The notes under the pieces: generated by a model
Seen by the model: only the letters and a program-made list of their open reading frames with translations
Told to the model about the DNA's origin: nothing
Database searches by the model: none
NCBI GenBank assembly: GCA_964569245.1
Contig: CAZMTK010000008.1
Span: 1 to 64,000 of the forward strand
Length of the DNA stretch: 64,000 nucleotides
Reading direction: 5' to 3'
Origin: JAAYTY01 sp964569245
GTDB lineage: Bacteria; Fermentibacterota; Fermentibacteria; Fermentibacterales; Fermentibacteraceae
Part shown: positions 6,955 to 16,799 of the stretch, one piece after another
Layout of the letters: each line of letters begins with the position of its first letter
How positions within the stretch are numbered: the first letter of the stretch is position 1
Translations under genes and position numbers: made by a program

Positions 6955-8611
6955 CCGCGAACCTGCCCGTCCAGGCTTCTCCTCCCTGGGTGAGGATGTA
7001 CATGTACACCCCTGTCGCGAGGCACGAGGCTCCGGGATACGACACCACGCTCTCGCCCTGCGGGACGATGCCGAGATCCACGGTCTCCACCAGCGCTCCA
7101 GTCTGCGCGAAGACGTCCAGGGCGGCGGCCTCCCCGGAGGACTGGAACTGGAAGTACAGCGTCCCCAGGCAGGGCTGGGGAAACACCGCCGGAGGCCCCG
7201 CGCTCCCTGCCACGGAGCCTGCGAAGGCCTCCAGCGTCATCCCCATGAAGGATCTGCACATCAGGACCACCTGGCCGTTCACCGGCATCGCGACCGCAAC
7301 GTCGTCGCCGGCACCGGTCGGTATGGGCTCGGGTGCGCCGTTCCAGGGCAGGAGCCACGCCTCCAGATCGCCCATGCCGCTCCCGGAGGCCCTGAAGCTT
7401 CCGGGCTGACCGGAGGGTACGGAATAGACGTCGAGCGACCACGCCTCGAGGGGATGCGCCGGGTCCTCCCAGGGCGTCTCCTCGACGATCCCCCTGAAAT
7501 CGAGCCCCGGGCGGTTGCCCGGGGACAGGGTGTCGTAGTCCGCGATGCGGAAGGATTCCCAGCCCCATCTTCCGTCGGCCACAGACGGGTCGTCTATCCA
7601 CGTCGCCAGGGCCCAGTCGGAGAGGATCTCCTGCATGTCGGGGCTGAGACCTGTTGCGGAGCTGATGGCCTCCGCCACTCCTGCCAGCCCCTCCTCCTGG
7701 GTCCTCATGGCTTCGTAGAGGTAGTCCTCGCCGCCGTATCTCTCGAAGAGGTAGGCGGAGAAGAGGAACCCGGCCCCGTAGCCGGCCACGTACTTCACGA
7801 TGTCCGAGAACTCGGTCCAGGCAACGGGGGTGACGCCGCCGGCCTCGATGAAGGTCTCCACCTGGAAGGCGGGGTATCCGCACAGAAAGGTCCCGGCCTG
7901 GGCCAGGTTCTCGCTGACCCAGAGGTTGTCCGAGTCGTACTTGAAGGGCTCCAGGCCCCACTGGACGAGATGGACGAGCTCGTGCGAGGCGGTGTAGGCG
8001 GCGTCGTACTCGTCTCCGGGGAAGCAGTCGATGTAGAGCATCTCCACCTCGTTCGAGTGACCGCCGTAGTAGAGATAGGCCTCCTCGTCGGTGAACTGGT
8101 TGTAGGGGCTGAAGAACCCTGCGATGTAGGCGCCTCCCTGGGACGGATCGAAGCCGTCCCTGATGTCCATGACGAGGAAGTACACCCTGGGATCCCCGTC
8201 GATCTCGTCCGGGACGGGGCCCATGACGGAGGTCACGGTCTCCATAATCCCGCCCGGCCCGGAGGGAACGCTGTCCTCCAGAGAGGCTGCGAATGCCGCC
8301 ACGCTCTCCTCACCGTAGTTCACGCCCCACTGCGAATCCTCGACGAAGATGTAGGACTCCTCGCCTGCGAATCGGCACGTGGCGCTGGTGAGATAGAAGA
8401 AGAACTGCGGGTCGTCGGTGTAGTCTATGGCCCAGAACATCACGCTGTCTCCGACCTCGGGCGCCCTGGAATGGTCTCTGGACGGGTGCGAGGACGGATC
8501 GTGCGGGCGGTGCATCTCCAGGACCCCTGGCACCAGCCATGTTCCGTCGGTCCAGTACGCCCTCCCTCCGGAGCCTGCCAGGCAGGCGAGGACCACCGCC
8601 AGCGCATGCAT
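6944..8611 (-). CDS. Secreted HExxH metallopeptidase with T9SS-type sorting tail
   Basis: The protein has 555 residues: an N-terminal signal peptide (ALAVVLACLAG), then a catalytic region with HELVH at residues 210-214. A second conserved acidic stretch, VSENLAQAG, follows about 25 residues later and suits the third zinc ligand of a gluzincin. The arrangement resembles M30/hyicolysin-like enzymes, but subfamily assignment is uncertain. The C terminus (GVYMYILTQGGEAWTGRFAVVR) is the strand-rich type-A sorting signal that directs proteins through type IX secretion and ends in a typical basic residue. The start at 8611 overlaps the previous stop (TGATG), and a strong hydrophobic signal begins right there. 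It should be exported and cell-anchored or released by the PorU/PorV-like pair encoded upstream. Confidence 0.8.
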   Translation of the reverse strand: MHALAVVLACLAGSGGRAYWTDGTWLVPGVLEMHRPHDPSSHPSRDHSRAPEVGDSVMFWAIDYTDDPQFFFYLTSATCRFAGEESYIFVEDSQWGVNYGEESVAAFAASLEDSVPSGPGGIMETVTSVMGPVPDEIDGDPRVYFLVMDIRDGFDPSQGGAYIAGFFSPYNQFTDEEAYLYYGGHSNEVEMLYIDCFPGDEYDAAYTASHELVHLVQWGLEPFKYDSDNLWVSENLAQAGTFLCGYPAFQVETFIEAGGVTPVAWTEFSDIVKYVAGYGAGFLFSAYLFERYGGEDYLYEAMRTQEEGLAGVAEAISSATGLSPDMQEILSDWALATWIDDPSVADGRWGWESFRIADYDTLSPGNRPGLDFRGIVEETPWEDPAHPLEAWSLDVYSVPSGQPGSFRASGSGMGDLEAWLLPWNGAPEPIPTGAGDDVAVAMPVNGQVVLMCRSFMGMTLEAFAGSVAGSAGPPAVFPQPCLGTLYFQFQSSGEAAALDVFAQTGALVETVDLGIVPQGESVVSYPGASCLATGVYMYILTQGGEAWTGRFAVVR

Positions 8612-9279
8612 CAGAACCGGGCCCCTATGACCATCCGCAGCGAGGAGAAGTCCGACGCTCCGGGGAACGAGAGGTCCGTGTAGAGAACCTGCTCGTCCCC
8701 TCCGATGAGAGCGGCGTCGACAGCGCTGACGGCACGGTTGACCACGGCGAACATCCCTATGTAGAGGCTCCTCCTGAACCATTCCCGGCTGGAGCGGAGG
8801 GCGTCCCTGAAGTCCTCTCGCGCGGCGCTCGAGGTCCAGGCCCATGCGTCGTCGCCGTAGTAGGAGTACCTATCGTAATAGTCCTGCTGGGCTTCGGGAT
8901 CGTCGGGGTAGTAGTAGCGGGCCAGCCTTCTGACATAGTCGTTGTATTCCGAGCTCGAATCGAAGTCGCCCATGTCTTCCAGGTAGTCTCCGTCGCGTCC
9001 TTCCACGTCGATGCCGGCTTCCTCCGCAGCCAGGAGGGCGTAGTCGTCGCGGGCGAACACGCCTTCCAGGTAGCTGAGTCCCACTCCGGCCCATGTGGCG
9101 GCCTCGAGTCCCAGGAAGACGTTCCCCCTCCCGTGGCGCCCCAGGCTGTGCTGGCCCCAGCCGGGCATGAGGGCGGACCGGAGGGCGGCGCCTCTCGGGG
9201 TGGGGCGGCCCCCCGAGGTTGCGCACGCGGCTGCCGCGGCCAGACAGGCCAGTGCGGCCAGGAAGCGGAGTCTCTTCAT
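8611..9279 (-). CDS. DUF5683-like lipoprotein
   Basis: This 222-residue protein starts with a lipoprotein signal (LAALACLAAAAAC, Cys at about residue 19). Its N-terminal third contains ALMPGWGQHSLGRHGRG, the P-G-W-G-Q signature of DUF5683-type envelope proteins, followed by hydrophobic helices. A central acidic and tyrosine-rich stretch (YYYPDDPEAQQDYYDRY) is unusual, and the chain ends in an outer-membrane-like GARF. The function of this family is unknown. It lies between two T9SS-substrate protease genes, and both neighbours are spaced for coupled translation. Confidence 0.65.
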   Translation of the reverse strand: MKRLRFLAALACLAAAAACATSGGRPTPRGAALRSALMPGWGQHSLGRHGRGNVFLGLEAATWAGVGLSYLEGVFARDDYALLAAEEAGIDVEGRDGDYLEDMGDFDSSSEYNDYVRRLARYYYPDDPEAQQDYYDRYSYYGDDAWAWTSSAAREDFRDALRSSREWFRRSLYIGMFAVVNRAVSAVDAALIGGDEQVLYTDLSFPGASDFSSLRMVIGARF

Positions 9280-9280
9280 C

Positions 9281-12097
9281 TCAGTGCACCACCCCCGCCT
9301 CGAAGAGGGCTCTCCCGGAGGAGGAGACGCCCTCGAGCTCCAGGCAGACGTAGTAGACGCCGGGAGAGAGGCTGCGCGTCTGCCATTCGGCCTCGAAGGC
9401 CATTCCGGCCTGGCACGACCCCGACATCCGTGTTACTAGCTCTCCCGCAACGTTGTAGATATCGATGCTCCACGAGGCGTCTTCACCGCTCTCGAACCTG
9501 ATAGTGCCCGGACCCTCTCCGCGCACGGGGTTGGGATAGACGAAGAAGCTGCCGGGCACCAGAAGACCGCCGCCCTGGCCGGGAGCAAGGAGGTCGCTCC
9601 ACCAGCAGTTCTCACCCGAGTAGTCGGACCCGGGATGCCACGAACGGTTCTCGATGCCCGTCTCCCAGAGGCCAGCCCAGCCCGAGGCGTCCGCACAGCA
9701 GATCTCCAGCAGCCCGTCTCCGTCTAGATCGCCGACAAGGGGTCTGCCCAGCGGGTAGTCGCCGGTGGAGAGGGGGAAGCCCTGCTCCGGCGCTCCCGCC
9801 CGGCCGCAAACGAAAATCCTGCCGTCGCGCGTTCCGAACGCCGTCAGGCCTGTCGTGCCGGAACCCGAGTCGTACGGCGACCGGACGCGGGAGCCGGGGT
9901 CGCCCTCCATCTCCAGAGGCCAGTCTATCAGCACGGCCCCCGAGCCCTCGAAGGCCTCGATACCCTCCGTGGTCTGCGCGAGGATCTCGGGGTGCCCGTC
10001 GGAATCGAGATCCGCCAGCCAGGGCGAACTCAGCGGCTCCCCCTCGAAGGTCGCGGGAAAGCCGGGACGAGACACGCCGCGCTCGTCGAACAGCGATAGA
10101 GTCCTCCCGCACAGCACGGCCGTCTCTGCTCCGCCGTCCCTGTCGAAGTCGCAGCAGAGGGGCGGGCTCACCGGCTCGCCGCCCTGAGCCTCCACGCTCC
10201 ATCCCTGGAGGGGCATGCCGCTCCTGTCCCAGGCATGCACCCTTCCGGACACCGTCGAGGCGACGATCGCCGGATCTCCCTCCACTGGGAGCACGGCGAG
10301 CCCTGCTACGGCCTCCGATGTTGCCCTGGGCCAGCCCGGGAGCTGGGCTCCCGAGAAGTCGAAGAGATGCACCCGGTCCCTCTCGGTTGCTATGGCTACG
10401 GCTTCGAGTCCGGGGCTGAGCATCGCAGCGACAGGCGGAGCCGGCAGCACGACGGGCCATCCCGGGAGGCTGGAGCCGGAGGCGTCGACCAGGTGGGCGC
10501 TGTCGGAGCCGCACCAGAGCATGCAGGCTCCCAGATCAGGGATCCCGGTCGAGAGGGGCGGGATGACAGCGCCGGTCGCGACGGCCTGGGGAGCCGGATC
10601 GCCCGGTAGAACCTGCCACAGTATCCCCACGGTGGATGTGAAGATCACCGCGGTGCCCGCCTCGGTCTCCCTGGGTACCGGGCCGAAATCGAGAGGGCCC
10701 AGCGCTACGGGCCATCCATCGGGCATCAGCGAGAAGTCGATCGAGACCTCCATCGCCTCCTGCGGCGGATCGAGGACCTCGACCGTGACGCCCGTCGAGC
10801 CGCCCCAGCTCGTCGCGCTGCAGGGCTCGGTCTGCGGGCCGAAGAGCGATCCGTAGCCGCCCGAGAACCAGGGATCGTATTCGCTGCCCTCTATGCCGTA
10901 GACGTCGGGGAGCGAGTAGTCGAAGTCCTGTATCCCGTCGGCCTCCTCGAGGTCCACGGCCTTGTGCGCGGGATCGGTGTTCATGGTGTTGGTGGCCAGC
11001 CGCTCGCTCACCTCTCCCTGGTCCACGTGCCAGATGAGGATGCCCGAGCCGCGAAGGCCGAAGTCGTGCTCGTCGGCTCCGCAGAGACCGTCTCCGTCGG
11101 GGTCCCTCCGCCTGTTCTCGACGAGCAGGTATTCCGAGCCGGAGAGGCGCACGCGGTAGACGGTGTCGCCGGCGGAGCATTCGAGCAGGGTGTCGGAGGA
11201 GACGGTTACTTCGGTGGACCATCCGAGGTGCGACCTGGACCAGGCTCCGGGCGCCGGGGGCCAGAATCCGCTCATCATCCACTGCCCGTAGCCCATTATG
11301 TCCCAGCCTCCGACACCGACGGCGCCCGTCTGGGTGTCGTAAAGGTCGGGCAGCCCGAGCTGGTGCATCAGCTCGTGGACCATCGTGCCGAGGACGCCCA
11401 GGCCGAACCCGTCCTGGGTCTCGGTTTCGGGTACGAGGATTCCCTCACGGACGTAGACTCCGTCTCCGGTCTCGATACCGGGATAGCCCGGGCCGCCCTC
11501 GGGCAGGTAGTATGCGAGCTCGGCCAGCCCGAGGAAGACCGAGTAGAGGTCTCCCGGGCTGTTGCCGAGGATGTCGGACTCCTGTCCGGCGCCGGCATGG
11601 ACCACCATCACAGCGTCGAACTGGGAGAAATCGACCTCCGGATCGGCTGCCTGGACAGCATCCCGGAGAAGGATGCAGAGCCCCGTCCACTCTCCCGCGT
11701 CTTCGCCGTACCAGGACATCTGGTGATCCATGGCGTATGCGCCCTCGGACGGGAAGACTTCCGCTTCGAGCTCCAGCCTCCCGCCGGAGACGTCCATGGC
11801 GTAGGCGGAAACCTGCTCCGCGAGGGACTCGGTGTATGCGGTGCCGTGCGAAGCGCCGAACCGCCCGTTCCCGGTGGTCGCCGGATCGAAGTCCTCGACG
11901 AACTCGACCCTGATCACGCAGAGCCTGAGGAGCCCTCTGGAGGATATCCCTGCTTCGGGAGAGCCGTCCCAGACGGCGACGCCGGAGGAGGGCCTCTCGT
12001 TGAGCCAGGGCATCCCCGTGCCGGGCGCGATCGGCATCGCCCCGCTGGCGGCAGAAATGCATAGCAGAAGCGCTGCCGCCCAGCGGGGCAGCTTCAT
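9281..12097 (-). CDS. M6-family (immune inhibitor A-like) metalloprotease with beta-propeller and T9SS tail
   Basis: The protein has 938 residues. After a signal peptide (WAAALLLCISAASG), the catalytic domain carries HELMHQLGLPD, with the zinc site His241-Glu242-x-x-His245, followed by DIMGYGQWM, the Met-turn region of M6 peptidases. The second half repeats units such as CDFDRDGGAETAVL, ADLDSDGHPEIL and GDLDGDGLLEIC, which are FG-GAP/VCBS-like calcium-binding propeller blades. The last 90 residues begin YPNPVRGEGPGTIRF and contain VYYVCLELEG, a type-A sorting domain. The start at 12097 is the first Met before the signal peptide and overlaps the porV stop (TGATG). It is a predicted extracellular protease secreted by the T9SS-like system encoded just upstream. 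Confidence 0.88.
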   Translation of the reverse strand: MKLPRWAAALLLCISAASGAMPIAPGTGMPWLNERPSSGVAVWDGSPEAGISSRGLLRLCVIRVEFVEDFDPATTGNGRFGASHGTAYTESLAEQVSAYAMDVSGGRLELEAEVFPSEGAYAMDHQMSWYGEDAGEWTGLCILLRDAVQAADPEVDFSQFDAVMVVHAGAGQESDILGNSPGDLYSVFLGLAELAYYLPEGGPGYPGIETGDGVYVREGILVPETETQDGFGLGVLGTMVHELMHQLGLPDLYDTQTGAVGVGGWDIMGYGQWMMSGFWPPAPGAWSRSHLGWSTEVTVSSDTLLECSAGDTVYRVRLSGSEYLLVENRRRDPDGDGLCGADEHDFGLRGSGILIWHVDQGEVSERLATNTMNTDPAHKAVDLEEADGIQDFDYSLPDVYGIEGSEYDPWFSGGYGSLFGPQTEPCSATSWGGSTGVTVEVLDPPQEAMEVSIDFSLMPDGWPVALGPLDFGPVPRETEAGTAVIFTSTVGILWQVLPGDPAPQAVATGAVIPPLSTGIPDLGACMLWCGSDSAHLVDASGSSLPGWPVVLPAPPVAAMLSPGLEAVAIATERDRVHLFDFSGAQLPGWPRATSEAVAGLAVLPVEGDPAIVASTVSGRVHAWDRSGMPLQGWSVEAQGGEPVSPPLCCDFDRDGGAETAVLCGRTLSLFDERGVSRPGFPATFEGEPLSSPWLADLDSDGHPEILAQTTEGIEAFEGSGAVLIDWPLEMEGDPGSRVRSPYDSGSGTTGLTAFGTRDGRIFVCGRAGAPEQGFPLSTGDYPLGRPLVGDLDGDGLLEICCADASGWAGLWETGIENRSWHPGSDYSGENCWWSDLLAPGQGGGLLVPGSFFVYPNPVRGEGPGTIRFESGEDASWSIDIYNVAGELVTRMSGSCQAGMAFEAEWQTRSLSPGVYYVCLELEGVSSSGRALFEAGVVH

Positions 12098-13104
12098 CAG
12101 AACTGGACCACCAGCGAGAACTTCTTGTTGTACTTCCCGGAGCCCTGCAGGCTGCTCTCCACCGGTACGAACGCCATGTCGAACTGGAAGCTGGAGTAGT
12201 GGACACCGGCGCCGAACGTGGCGCCCTGGATAGTGGACTCGCCCTCGGTGTCGTGTATGTAGCCCGCCCGCAGGCCCAGCAGATCGTAGTACCAGTACTC
12301 GGCCCCGGCGCCCCACTTGTTCTCGTTGAATTCCTCTCCGAAGCCCTCGTCCACGTAGGTGAGCAGCTTGCTGTAGTCCGCCGCAATCCTGAGCTGGGTC
12401 ATCCTGGAGTCGAACGGCTCGTAGGCCATGCCTGCGCGGATCATCCTGGGGAGCGGGTTGTTCTCGCTCTCTCCTCCGTAGCTCATGTTCGGCCCGAGGT
12501 TGGAGAGGCTGGCGGCGACCGAGGCGCTTCCCAGGCTGCCGAGGCCGATGTCTTCCATCGGGATCTCGTAGAGCACGCCCAGGTCGGCCGCGAAGGAGGA
12601 GCCCTTCCCGGTGTCGCTGTAGTAGAGGTGGTCGTAGATGAACTTGAGCCCGACGCCGACGTTCACCCCGGGAGCCACCTCGGTGCCCATGGAGCCTGTG
12701 GCCGCGATGCCGTAGGCGTAGAAGGTCCCGATCGGGTCGGGATTGCCCTCCACGGTCTCCTCCTGCTCGCCCATGGACATGAAGGTGATGTTGCCGCCGA
12801 CTCCTCCCCAGCCCTCGATGTAGCGCGCATACCCTAGATACTCGAAGTACAGGTCGTCGGCGAGCTGGGGAAGCCACTTGGAGTGCTGGAGAGTGATCTC
12901 GTTCACGCCGGGTTCGACGTTTGCGAGGCCCGCCGGATTCCAGTAGGACGCAGTCGCGTCGTCCGAGATGGCCGTGAAGGCCTCACCCATCCCGTTGGGC
13001 CTGGCGCCCGGCGTGATGGTCATCCAGATTACGCTCGCGGTCGAGGCGGCCGCCATCGGGGCGGCCAGCAGCAGGACCGCCGCGGGCAGCATTCTTCGGG
13101 TCAT
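12097..13104 (-). CDS. porV: PorV/PorQ-family outer-membrane protein
   Basis: This beta-barrel protein of about 335 residues follows a signal peptide ending near AAPMAAAS. The hallmark is ARPNGMGEAFTAISDDATASYWNPAGLA, the conserved N-terminal part of PorV/LptO and related barrels, which shuttle type IX substrates to the PorU sortase. It ends in VVQF, a normal barrel terminus. GGAGG lies 4 bases before the ATG at 13104; a second ATG at 13107 is too close to it. It follows the porU-like gene by 14 bases and precedes two T9SS-substrate genes, supporting a role in cargo delivery. The exact paralogue (PorV or PorQ) cannot be settled by eye. Confidence 0.82.
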   Translation of the reverse strand: MTRRMLPAAVLLLAAPMAAASTASVIWMTITPGARPNGMGEAFTAISDDATASYWNPAGLANVEPGVNEITLQHSKWLPQLADDLYFEYLGYARYIEGWGGVGGNITFMSMGEQEETVEGNPDPIGTFYAYGIAATGSMGTEVAPGVNVGVGLKFIYDHLYYSDTGKGSSFAADLGVLYEIPMEDIGLGSLGSASVAASLSNLGPNMSYGGESENNPLPRMIRAGMAYEPFDSRMTQLRIAADYSKLLTYVDEGFGEEFNENKWGAGAEYWYYDLLGLRAGYIHDTEGESTIQGATFGAGVHYSSFQFDMAFVPVESSLQGSGKYNKKFSLVVQF

Positions 13105-13118
13105 CATTCCTCCCGGAA

Positions 13119-16100
13119 TCAGTTCCGTCTCAACACAGCCAGCACGCCCGTGGCATCCGATGAGCCGCCGGCGGCAGCCGCCGTGATCCTGTACACGTAT
13201 GCTCCGCTCGCAACAGGGTCTCCATCGCCGTCGCGGAGATCCCACCACCATTGATTATATCCCTGCCCTGCAGGGATGTTCCTCTCCTCCAGGATCCTCC
13301 TCCCAGCCACGGTGAAGACGGACACGGAAACCGAGGCGTCTCCGCTCTGGCTCCAGTTGATCGAGACGCCGTCGCTCGCGGGGCACGGATAGACGAAGAC
13401 CTGCGAGAGCAGGACGGAGCCCGTCGACAGGACAGTGAAGTCGAGGGACTCGCTGCTCCTGTTCAGGAGGCAGTCGCTGGCTCGCAGCTCCAGCGAGTGG
13501 GCGCCCTCCTGCATGGTCCCGATCGTGACCTCGAGCTGACCGTCCGTGGAGCTGCCCGGATCGTACCTGAAGCTGCGCGAAACGTCCTGTGGAGAGCCGT
13601 CCACGTAGAGGGCCAGCTGGCGTCCCGGGTTCCCGAGGAGGTTGATGCCGGAGGGATCGCTGAGCCTCGCGGAGACTCCGATCTCTCCCGAGACCTCGGG
13701 TGATTCGACATTCCGGAATCCGTCTATCCACAGCTCGATCTCCGGACCGGAGGTGTCCGAGGCCGACGGAGACCCGGAGACGAGAGGCACGGGGAACAGA
13801 GCTCCGCACGCCTCGGAGCCGGGCAGAGGCACGAAGGCGGACAGCCGGGCCTCGTCTCCGGCGCGGGCGTCCACCGGAACGAAGAACTCGAACTGGAAGG
13901 CGGGGTCGGCCTGCGCCGAGCCCGAATAGAAGAGCGAGCCCTGGTCCACATAGGGTATGGGATAGCCCTGTCTGAATGTGTAGTAGGTGTCGGGCCGGCA
14001 GGACTCGTACACCTCCGCGAGAACCAGCCCGGGGGCGGGAGTGGACCCCGTGCAGACCGACGGCTCCCCCTTCCGGAGCTCCGTGGTCTCCATCTGCACT
14101 TCGTCGGGCGGAATCGCGAGGCCCATGCTCCCGAATCCGAACAGCTGGTACATGCGGTTGTTGTCGTTGTACCCGGCGTCGAGCTTCGCCAGCAGAAGGC
14201 ATTCCGCGACGGTCAGGCCCTCTCCACCGAAGAGCCTGTCCATGAAGGCCGCCAGGAGCTGCTCGTTGAGGTACCCTCCGGTGAGGCCGGTCGCTCCGAC
14301 ACCCATCACCGCTCCCCCGGCCGGAACGGTCGTGATGCTCTGGGCGATGCACTCCTGGTTGGGATTCTGGAACTGACCGACGTCGCAGGAGCCGAAGAAG
14401 GCCAGCGGCAGCCGGCCGCCGCAGGCGAGCAGATTCGCGTCCTCCAGGTACAGGAGCCCCTCGTCGGCGAGCTGGTCGAACGCCCCGTGACCCAGGAAGA
14501 GCGACAGGAGCGCTCCTTCGGACCAGAGCGAGATGTAGTCCGCGCGGGCTTCCGGCTTCTTCCACAGCTCGTTGAAGTCGTAGAAGATCAGATAGTGCTT
14601 CAAGGGCCTCATGAAGGCGGGCAGGTGCTCCTCCAGGATCCTCTCCATGCTGTCGGTATGGTAGGTCTCGTCTCCGGAGTGCTTGCTGGACCGTTCGTCG
14701 TCCGCAGCGCCCAGAACCCGTGTCTGCCATTCGCCCGAGTTCATCCCCGCGGCGTACTCGAGCGCGCGCTGGACCACGAGCTGCACCTCCGACCTCTGCC
14801 GGGCGGCGATCCTCGAGACGGCCATCTGCGGGTACGTCGAGCCGTTGACGATCGCGAAGACATCGTCGCCCACGGTCTGTGCATTGTCGAAGAAGAGGAT
14901 GTCTATGTGACAGGGGGTCGTCGAGAGCCTGTGCAGGGGATCGTAGTGCCCGGAGCCCACCAGCACCAGACCCGCGGGGATCGGCTCCCAAGTCGAGACC
15001 ATGTGAGAGACGAACGCCCTGATGGCGCCGGGATCCCTGACGCCGCCCGAGAACTCGTCGTACACCTCCTGCGTCGAGACGGCCACGCATCCGGGCAGCA
15101 GCGAAAGGGGGATCACGTCGGATTCGAATGCGTCGCCGGCGACGATCACCGTTCCGGCTCCGGTGAGCGTTCCCTTGATGCGTCCGGGCGAGGCCTCCTC
15201 CACCAGCAGGGGCGACATGAAGCCTCCCTGCGGGACGACCCAGAGCTCCCGAGCCCTCCAGCCGGCGGGGAACTCAATCTCGAAGGCCTGAGGGCCGAAC
15301 CCGTCCAGGACGGCGGCGAGAGTGTCGCCCGAGACGGCGAACAGCGAGGAGCCGGCCAGCCCCCCCGCCCAGTCCACCCGCCGTCGCACTCCGGGTTCTA
15401 GCCGCTCCATCGGCACCTGCGTCTGCCCCATCGTCGAGAAGGGCAGCTCGGGAAAGACGGAGAAGAAGTCGAAATAGACGTCGTCGCCTGGGGGCGTCGT
15501 CTGGTGCCTGATCCTGTATGAGAGCATGTTGCCGCTCTCTCTCAGGTTCTCGCACTCCACCTCCAGGTCGAACGGTCCGAAGTCGTACCAGGAAGTGTCG
15601 GCCAGGACCGCGTCGTTAAGCTGGACCATGACCTGGTGAATGCCGGAGGAACCAGACCTGAACCGGAGTCTGAGCCTTCCCGGGCCGGATGCGCGGGGAC
15701 AGTCGAACGGGTGGTAGAACCACTGCGATCCCGTTCCGTGCGACTCGTCCCAGAGCCAGTACCAGCCCGTCGAGGCCTGCTTGTACAGGTAGTCCTGCTC
15801 GATGTGCATCCTGCCGGTGTAGCTGTCCCCTGCGGATGGCGCCCCTGTCATTCCGGCGTCGAGGACCTGCATCCGGGCCCCGGGATCACCGCCCCAGGTG
15901 AGCCAGCAGCAGTTGCCGGAGTCGAAGCGGTTGTTGAAATGGAGCGGCATGTCCGTGCCGTCAGGCTCCCACCATGAGAGGCCCCTCGCGAAGAACACGA
16001 TGCTGTCGCCGTCTCCGAAGATTCCGTCGCCTCCGTCGGAGACCAGAATGGGCACCGGGCGCGGCTCGTAGGACTCGAGCCAGGGCGACGCGCCCATTTC

Positions 16101-16790
16101 CCTGCCGCGCCCCGTGTACATCGCGAACGAGGCTGACGGAGCGCCCTCGGCCCACGGGAGGTCCGCGCAGGAGAGCGCATAGATTCCAGCGGTGTCGATC
16201 TCGATCCGTGCCCAGGGCAGGCCCCAGAAGGGGCTCGACAGGGCTCTCTCCGGAGCGGATGGGCCCGTCCCCGGAATGCCTGTGAGGGCTTCGAGCAGAG
16301 GTTCGCCGCGCCGGACGCCGCGCGAAGCTCCGGACACCCTGACCAGGAGCCTGGAGGCCCGGAACAGGCCTCCGTCCCGCACCGTGACGGGATGCAGCTC
16401 CACGACGGCGATCCTCGCCCTCCTCCATGTCTCCACAGAGACCAGGCCTCCCCAGGAGGACGGGAGGTCGGACAGGGCGGCAGGCACGAGCGACTGCCCG
16501 CAGGAGTCGGCCAGAGCCCTCCGGACATCGGCACCGGACAACGGGACTACGCCTTCCGCGGCGACCTCCACAAGCGGAGCGTCAACCCCCGCAAGGGGGA
16601 TGTAGAGGAGCTTGCGCGGCAGAAGGACGTCGCCGTCCGGGCCCGACAGGCCGCACCCTTCTGCGATGAAGCCGGGACAGGGGTCTCCGGGCAGGGCGAC
16701 GAGCTCGGGGCAGTCGTATGCGATCACATCGCCACCGGCCCGGTGGACCGGAATCTGGAGGATCAGGACGAGGGCGAGCAGCGCTGACAA
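13119..16790 (-). CDS. porU: Gingipain-type C25 peptidase, PorU-like, with FlgD-like C-terminal domain
   Basis: The protein has 1,223 residues and a signal-like N terminus (LLALVLILQIPVHRAGG). The catalytic dyad is His768 in LFLGHGAFD and Cys802 in FFGSCDVG, with a spacing of 34 residues, close to the 33 of gingipain R. Before it come strand-rich domains typical of PorU. The C-terminal 90 residues (VFVYPCPASDGV... then WWWDLRDGDGDPVASGAYVYRI) form a FlgD Ig-like fold used as a sorting or anchoring tail. PorU is the sortase that removes such tails and links cargo to the surface. The immediate porV-like neighbour makes PorU more likely than an independent secreted C25 protease, though both remain possible. 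It starts 10 bases downstream of the divIVA stop. Confidence 0.86.
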   Translation of the reverse strand: MSALLALVLILQIPVHRAGGDVIAYDCPELVALPGDPCPGFIAEGCGLSGPDGDVLLPRKLLYIPLAGVDAPLVEVAAEGVVPLSGADVRRALADSCGQSLVPAALSDLPSSWGGLVSVETWRRARIAVVELHPVTVRDGGLFRASRLLVRVSGASRGVRRGEPLLEALTGIPGTGPSAPERALSSPFWGLPWARIEIDTAGIYALSCADLPWAEGAPSASFAMYTGRGREMGASPWLESYEPRPVPILVSDGGDGIFGDGDSIVFFARGLSWWEPDGTDMPLHFNNRFDSGNCCWLTWGGDPGARMQVLDAGMTGAPSAGDSYTGRMHIEQDYLYKQASTGWYWLWDESHGTGSQWFYHPFDCPRASGPGRLRLRFRSGSSGIHQVMVQLNDAVLADTSWYDFGPFDLEVECENLRESGNMLSYRIRHQTTPPGDDVYFDFFSVFPELPFSTMGQTQVPMERLEPGVRRRVDWAGGLAGSSLFAVSGDTLAAVLDGFGPQAFEIEFPAGWRARELWVVPQGGFMSPLLVEEASPGRIKGTLTGAGTVIVAGDAFESDVIPLSLLPGCVAVSTQEVYDEFSGGVRDPGAIRAFVSHMVSTWEPIPAGLVLVGSGHYDPLHRLSTTPCHIDILFFDNAQTVGDDVFAIVNGSTYPQMAVSRIAARQRSEVQLVVQRALEYAAGMNSGEWQTRVLGAADDERSSKHSGDETYHTDSMERILEEHLPAFMRPLKHYLIFYDFNELWKKPEARADYISLWSEGALLSLFLGHGAFDQLADEGLLYLEDANLLACGGRLPLAFFGSCDVGQFQNPNQECIAQSITTVPAGGAVMGVGATGLTGGYLNEQLLAAFMDRLFGGEGLTVAECLLLAKLDAGYNDNNRMYQLFGFGSMGLAIPPDEVQMETTELRKGEPSVCTGSTPAPGLVLAEVYESCRPDTYYTFRQGYPIPYVDQGSLFYSGSAQADPAFQFEFFVPVDARAGDEARLSAFVPLPGSEACGALFPVPLVSGSPSASDTSGPEIELWIDGFRNVESPEVSGEIGVSARLSDPSGINLLGNPGRQLALYVDGSPQDVSRSFRYDPGSSTDGQLEVTIGTMQEGAHSLELRASDCLLNRSSESLDFTVLSTGSVLLSQVFVYPCPASDGVSINWSQSGDASVSVSVFTVAGRRILEERNIPAGQGYNQWWWDLRDGDGDPVASGAYVYRITAAAAGGSSDATGVLAVLRRN

Positions 16791-16799
16791 GGCCGGGCC

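Noticed and set aside
6269..8683. 804-codon plus-strand frame across the metallopeptidase
   Set aside because: Antisense shadow; the minus-strand frame has a signal peptide, HExxH and sorting tail.
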